Source: Sphaerolaimus hirsutus
Lineage: Eukaryota > Nematoda > Chromadorea > Monhysterida > Sphaerolaimidae
Direction: 5' to 3'
NCBI GenBank assembly: GCA_964036195.1
Contig: OZ038454.1
Span: forward strand, 20,074,315-20,138,314
Length of the DNA stretch: 64,000 nt
Part shown: one piece after another, positions 58,781-64,000 of the stretch
Layout: each line of letters starts with the position of its first letter
Position numbering within the stretch: the stretch's first letter is position 1
Translations under genes and position numbers: made by a program
Notes under the pieces: generated by a model
What the model was told of the DNA's origin: nothing
The model's input: only the letters and a program-made list of their open reading frames with translations
Database searches by the model: none

Positions 58781-61700
58781 TCACAGCGCGGATGTAGCTC
58801 GTCTATCCTCCGAATGTAAATTTATGGCGCCAGGCGCTGTTGCTGGCGTCACTGGCGCTGGCGCCACGCCGGCGCGCGACAACGATCGCTTTAAAACGTT
58901 GGTGAGTAGATTCCTGCCCACGGATTGCGCCCGCGTGGCGCGAATTGAACGATTTGGTATCGACGGCACATTTTCAGATTTTTCTTGATTTTCGCTCGGC
59001 GGGGTGTACAGCAGCAGGGCGGCTATCAAGCTGATTATGATGAATATGGTGCAAATGCAACCTGAGGGGGGGGGGGGTTGGAAATTATGAGCGATGACGT
59101 TTGAAATTTGAAGTTATTTTCGTGATTATTTTGGCGGGGGGGGGGTTGCGAGGGTTCGATATGTAGGCTTTTTCGGGGCGTAGAAGGAAACAAGGGAGAA
59201 AAATCGCTAAAAGTAGGTGTAAAATAGCTCAAAATGGGTATACAAGAGCATATAGAGCACTAAAAATAGCTGAAAATAGGCAAACAAGGGACAATGCATA
59301 TGATTTTGAAAGTGAAAATCTATTCAAAAAGGTATGAAAAATTTTGAGCGATTTTGAGCAAAAAATGGGGTATAGTTCCTCAAAAATTGCTCCAGATAGG
59401 TAGGTAGCTGAGCGATTTGGGAGGGGGGAGCTTTAGGATTTAGTAGCCCAAAATTTTGCCTCCGGGATAAATAGATACCTGAACGGTTTGGGGGGAGGGG
59501 TAACCCCCCCCCCATTGGAGACCCATGCTCCGATGAACGGAAACAACAGATCCCCCAATCAACCAACCCATGAGAACTACTGCGATTGCAAGGAATTTCG
59601 TGTCGTATCTATAACACGACAGCCAGTTGTCGCAGTGGTCCCTGAGCGCCAGGCTGCAAGTCACGTCGATTATCTTACCGAACAGAATCGCACCGGGGAT
59701 CGACCCTGTGTATGATGGAAGTTGCCCAATAAATGGATTTTTGAATTTGAAGTTTTAATTGTAAACCGAATTGAGTTGACTTTGTCAACTGGTAAGTTCT
59801 TTATATAAGAAAACAGCACAACTCCGCGCCTGAATACTATTTACACTCATTAGACTCTATGGCGGAACACACACTAGTTAACACAAGTGTGTCAACTGGT
59901 ATGTGTCAACTCATGCTCACGTGTCGCAGAGCGATCTCTAAATGCACTTGCCGTAATATTTATTTTTTAAATTGCCGCACGTGAATTTGGAGATCGCTCT
60001 GCGAAACGTGAAGCCAAAATCTGAGTTGACACAGACCAGTTGACACACATGTGTCAACTAGCGTGCGGGCCGCATAAGGTCGAAACGAACACAGACCAAG
60101 TATACGCATGAACACCCAGCTGAGTCCGAGCGCGAGGCTGCGTCTGTCGAACGGCACCGATCTGAGCATGGCCTGCTGCACGGGCATGGCCGAGCCGAAC
60201 GTGGCAATGATGAGCAGCGAGAACAACAGTATGGACATGTAGAATGTGACACCGCAGTCCAGCGGGCACAGGCCTGAGGAACGGTAAGTGACGCGCGAGT
60301 AGGAAGTTTGTGAATGATTAACAGATTTCCTATACATTTTACGACGTTTCTTAAAAATTTTGCGCTCAAGCGCGCAATTTCTTCCCCATGGATTGTATTT
60401 ACAGCAGATCGGTCACTGTAAACTGATATCCTTGGAAATGAACACATTTTTGCGACATTCGCTGTATATCTATGCATATTTCATACATAAAAAGCGGTTC
60501 CTGGCGCTGGCGCCAACGTCAATAGCGCCATGGCCCCCGTAAACAAGCAGCCCCCCCGCTCAAAAATCCTGGATACGTCCCTGACTTAATCACTATTCAT
60601 CCTGATATGAAAAATTCATTCCCTTCCCTTCAAGGCACCCACACATTCTCTGAACCAACCCGAAGTAGCAGTGTTATTATATCGCTCACTGGAAGCTGCC
60701 CCAGTGGTCGCGAGCCATTCCCGAGGCAGGGCACTAGCGTTTTGTGCGGGTGCGCACCTGCAGTCGGTCCACATCTGCGTTCGGAGTAGATTGTTGGGTA
60801 ACAATTAAGGTGTCAACTCCTGTTTTCTGTTTCAGCCAAACTGGTTAACCAGCATGTTGGTTTTTCAATTATGTAAGTGTTTGCGTTACGAGCGAACTTT
60901 CTGCACCCTTTTACCATTTTCGGCAAAATTTCCGCAAATTTTTTGTTTCTGGCCAAATTTCTGCAACTTTTTTTCGTTCAAAAAATTTCCATTTCCATTC
61001 CCTGTACAAATTTTGTTTGTCACCGCAGCCGCAATCGCTAAATGACGTAAAAAATATTGTCAGATTTGTTCAGACACCATCAAAACCAACATCATTATTA
61101 TTATCGTGGGATACGCAGCCAGCGCTGCAAGCGGAGAAAAAGGAGTAGGCTCCGATAAGGCTTTCATTATTGTAATCTGCACTTTTCACGCACACCGGGT
61201 CGTATAAGGATTCACAATGGCATGGAGCGTTGCACTGGCTTCTGCGTTGGGTAAAATTTAGGGTGACACGTTTACTACTCGATAGTGTACGTCAGGGGTC
61301 TCCAATGGGGGTTGGGAGGGGGTAACCCCCCCCCCCCCATTAACCGCATAGCTATTGATCCCGGAGGCAAAAGTTTTGGATAGTATCCCCTGAACCCCCC
61401 CCCCAATCGCTCAGCTATCTATCTGTATTGGCAATTTTTGAGCGATTTTTCCCAAATTTTCGCTCAAATTTTTTGCTCCATTTTGTCTATTTTCAGCTTG
61501 AAAATCCCTATTTTGGACTACCGGGTTAACCTATTTTTCACCTTTTTTTAGCGATGTTTCACTTTCCGCCTTCTATACATTAAGGAAGTCTAAAAAATTA
61601 TGTCTGTGATTCTCAAACATGGGACACATCTTCAGAAAACACACCTGACAAATCCGCGCGGCTCCTCAACTCCTCTGTAAGGGACCGTGGCACCAACAAA

Positions 61701-63984
61701 CTCCGCCTGAGGACAAGATAGCAAAAATGCCGGCATGAAAATGAGGCAAAAAATGTTGAATATGATCGCCAAAATGAGCGCGCCGCGACAGCGCAGAGAA
61801 AATTTGCCCATTAGCCAACCGCCCAAAATATTGCCCACGAAACCGCATGGGACCAAAATGGCACCTGAAATAAAACCAACATAGCGAGGGTGAATTATAC
61901 GACGTAGGCTTACTAGCCACGAAATCCCGCTAATCATGTAGACCCACCAGTCATGTATTTTAGAGGCGAATAGCATGGGTGATTAGCATAGCACATCAAT
62001 GGATTTACATCATTAGTAGAGTAAATACAAAGCGTGGGCCACAGTCCGTGTGCACTCACATTTTTTTTGTCGCTATTTTGATAACACGGCTCAAAAACTT
62101 TGAAGAAGAATACTCCATAACAACTAATTTACGAGTGTTTCAATTTTACTTTGAGCAGAATCATTAAAAGAGTCACAAAAACAATGCTAGTGCACTCACA
62201 CTGCAGCCCGCGCTATGTACTCTACCAATCATATAAATCCACTGCCGCTAATCCCCCATGTCATGCTGATCCCCTCTAAAATACATGACTGGAGGGTCTA
62301 CATGACTAGCGGGCTTAAATGATTACAGGCACGGGGAGAATTATACACAAAAGCCGGAAACTGTAGAAAATCACACACCACAGAGCATACTGGCAGTAGT
62401 GGGGGTCATGTTGTATAGATTTTCAAACACCTTGGGCATAAATGTGGCCATAGCATTGAGCATGAACGCTTCCACAGTTTGCATCACGATCAATGCGCTA
62501 AATGTGCCATTTTGTAGAAGCGCCTGAAAATGCACAGAAATATATTTAGTACAAGCCTAGGGATGGAAAAAGTTTTTTCAACGACCGCACTTAGATGTGC
62601 TGAGGCACACCGCTTTTCAGCTACCTAATTAACTATTTATTCAACAACTGCTATATAACAATTGAGAAAAATACTGACCCAACATGCTTTGGGCAAGTCG
62701 ACCAGATTTTCACTGAACGGCGAAGTGGGCGCACTGGCATTCGCTTGATCTACATCCTTCGCACGATGTTCAGCAGCACCTGTATTTTTGTACAGGTAGG
62801 TGGAGGAGGTTTCCGACAACGGCCCCACACACGCTAGTTGACATCGACACCAAATGTCCACTGGTTCCGATCCTAATTCAAAGATTGCGTTTGAACGTCG
62901 TTCGTCCACTCGTCAGCAAGCCTTGAATCGAGTTCGGCACCACTCGACATTTGGTGTCGATGTCAACTAGTTTAGAAATAAGGGTTTTCTAGAGATGGCA
63001 GCCGAACTTTTTTTGAAAAGTTAGATTCAAACGAAGCATAAAATCCCATATTTAAAAGTTTTTGTACGGTATTTCATCGAATCGACCATCACCCTCGAAA
63101 TACCCCGATATGATTGAACTTGAACCCCCCCCCCCTCCAAAAAATCCCAAAAACAACAACTCAGTATAACCCCCAAAAATCAATCCAAAAAATAATCAAA
63201 CCAGGTAAACTTCTAGCAAAACAGAGCATGAGAGAGCCGCCAACCGCGGCGACCATGCCGCACAGCAGGAAGCCGAGCCACCACGCGCCGTACCACCGCG
63301 GGTCATCTGAGCCTCCCGATGCCAGCGAGGCACTGAGACCGGGGGAGGTATTACACTTTTTATTGCACAATGTATTTTATTTTATTTATTTTTTATTTAA
63401 TATTGAATAGTTTTTACAATGAATTGTATACTAGGATTTGGGAGGCGATGAGTTTCGATTCGGAATGGCCGAAGTTTAAAAAAAATGGAAGTTTTTTTTT
63501 CCTTCAAAAATGCCAGCTGAAATTTTCCGTACTGATTCAGTACGTAAATACTTACCGAACACAAGCACGCTGTAGCGTTGACGCCCGGTAACAACAAAAT
63601 CCACGCAGAAAAACCTACAAAGCGACAGCCGGAAACGAACACACAAAGTGCAAAATTAAAAACCACAAACCTGGGCGCACGCTTTCCCCAATCGCCCCAA
63701 ATACTCAACAACTGTCCGCCCATAATAAACCCAATAGCCGGCCCAAGAACAGCGAACGCAGTAAAAAGGCCCAAATACACGGGCGATCTTTTCTGCGTGA
63801 CGCTTTCATCCAAATAAGCCACGCCCAGCGTGTAAAGCGGCGCCGCGCCAAGTCCGACCAATAACTGGCCAAAAAGAAAAACGTAGAAATAATTGGACAA
63901 GTTCGATGTGTGCGTGTCGACGCCGGAATCGCACAGGGCTTTTGTTGTGTTGGGAATTGTGCCCGGCGCAGATGTTGAGCACAC
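58781..63984 (-). CDS. Organic anion transporting polypeptide (OATP/SLCO), 5' part missing
   Basis: Ten exons on the minus strand: 63984-63671, 63332-63202, 62779-62679, 62523-62379, 61864-61645, 61241-61091, 60774-60639, 60273-60097, 59705-59523, 59061-58781 (TGA). Phases agree; about 612 aa, lacking the first one or two membrane segments. OATPs move large organic anions such as steroid conjugates across the plasma membrane with 12 membrane helices. Visible family marks: LGVAYLDESVTQKRSPVYLG, the OATP signature DPRWYGAWWLGFL (about residues 113-125 of the fragment), FARSLPG at the start of the central loop, FMPKVFENLYN, the Cys-rich Kazal-type extracellular loop (CNAPCHCESLYDPVC, ACSAGC, TDCRC, CPLDCG), ALGLSWVFMRILGSIPGAIL and the last helix ending LLLYTPPSE. 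The exact subfamily is not assigned. Confidence 0.93.
59090..59526. mobile_element. CAGGGGTCTCC/GATAGATAGCTG-family element at an OATP splice donor
   Basis: The right end CCATTGGAGACCCATG corresponds to the end seen inverted at 61292 (CAGGGGTCTCCAATGG). The interior has AAAATAGCTCAAAATGGG, GGTAGGTAGCTGAGCGATTT and GATAAATAGATACCTGAACGG. The left boundary is not clear. The OATP donor GTCTCC (minus strand, 59522-59517) lies inside this end. Confidence 0.65.
59867..60068. repeat. CTAGTTGACA foldback in an OATP intron
   Basis: The arms CACACTAGTTAACACAAGTG and CACATGTGTCAACTAGCGTG are inverted. Between them GTGTCGCAGAGCGATCTC faces GAGATCGCTCTGCGAAACGT. Related sequences lie at 1945-2045 and 30219-30400. 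Confidence 0.65.
60345..60593. mobile_element. CAGGGACGTA-family MITE, left end missing
   Basis: It retains GCGCTCAAGCGCGC (about 60363), GGCGCTGGCGCCA and the right end CTGGATACGTCCCTG, but not the left G/C tract or terminus. It lies 46 bp from the donor side of the 60774-60639 exon. Confidence 0.7.
61292..61590. mobile_element. CAGGGGTCTCC/GATAGATAGCTG-family element, inverted copy
   Basis: It starts CAGGGGTCTCCAATGGGGGT and contains CCCGGAGGCAAAAG, CGCTCAGCTATCTATC and TTGAGCGATTTTTCCCAAAT, the complement of the copies at 33760 and 59090. Its far end is not clear. In an OATP intron. Confidence 0.65.
62833..62971. repeat. Short CTAGTTGACATCGACACC foldback
   Basis: The arms CTAGTTGACATCGACACCAA and TTGGTGTCGATGTCAACTAG are exact complements over about 25 bp, with a 90-bp loop. 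It lies in the OATP intron just upstream (in gene sense) of the 62779-62679 exon. Confidence 0.75.
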
Positions 63985-64000
63985 CTGCGATGTGTTAGAT

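Noticed and set aside
60058-60477. Three overlapping minus-strand frames near an OATP exon
   Set aside because: Only the frame with CPLDCGVTFYMS and ALGLSWVFMRILG fits the transporter; the rest are shadows.

Overview
This is nuclear DNA of an animal, most likely an arthropod (inference). All genes are split by GT-AG introns, and the four recognisable proteins belong to animal families. Exons are GC-richer than the AT-rich surroundings. Most introns are either 60-100 bp or swollen by transposon debris. No prokaryotic, organellar, rRNA, tRNA or CRISPR features were seen.

Layout. (1) 1-17,306, + strand: 3' part of an ITIH-like gene with a von Willebrand A domain; its first exons are not visible here. 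(2) 18,066-29,887, + strand: complete ARMH3 (C10orf76) orthologue, 19 exons, about 732 aa, every splice phase consistent. (3) 29,888-36,309: repeats only. (4) 36,310-44,995, + strand: acetoacetyl-CoA synthetase (AACS), 14 exons, about 691 aa once a transposon lying inside exon 5 is ignored. (5) 44,996-57,600: a tandem duplication holding two short secreted six-cysteine peptide genes on the - strand (48,538-48,913 and 56,673-57,354) and a second, damaged copy of the last two AACS exons. (6) 58,781-63,984, - strand: 3' ten exons of an organic anion transporter (OATP/SLCO) gene that continues past the right edge.

The genes do not form a pathway. ARMH3 acts at the Golgi, AACS in cytosolic ketone-body use, OATP at the plasma membrane, and the ITIH-like protein and the peptides are probably secreted.

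The main character of the window is non-autonomous DNA transposons. About ten unrelated short inverted-repeat families, mostly starting TAGGG or CAGGG and flanked by 8-bp target duplications, point to hAT transposases. A second set (CCGTATTTGC, TACTCGGCGGAC, CCGTAAATTC) is flanked by TA. They nest in one another, interrupt AACS twice, appear to have made an intron in ARMH3 and may have supplied a splice donor in the OATP gene. No transposase gene is present, so the elements must be moved in trans.
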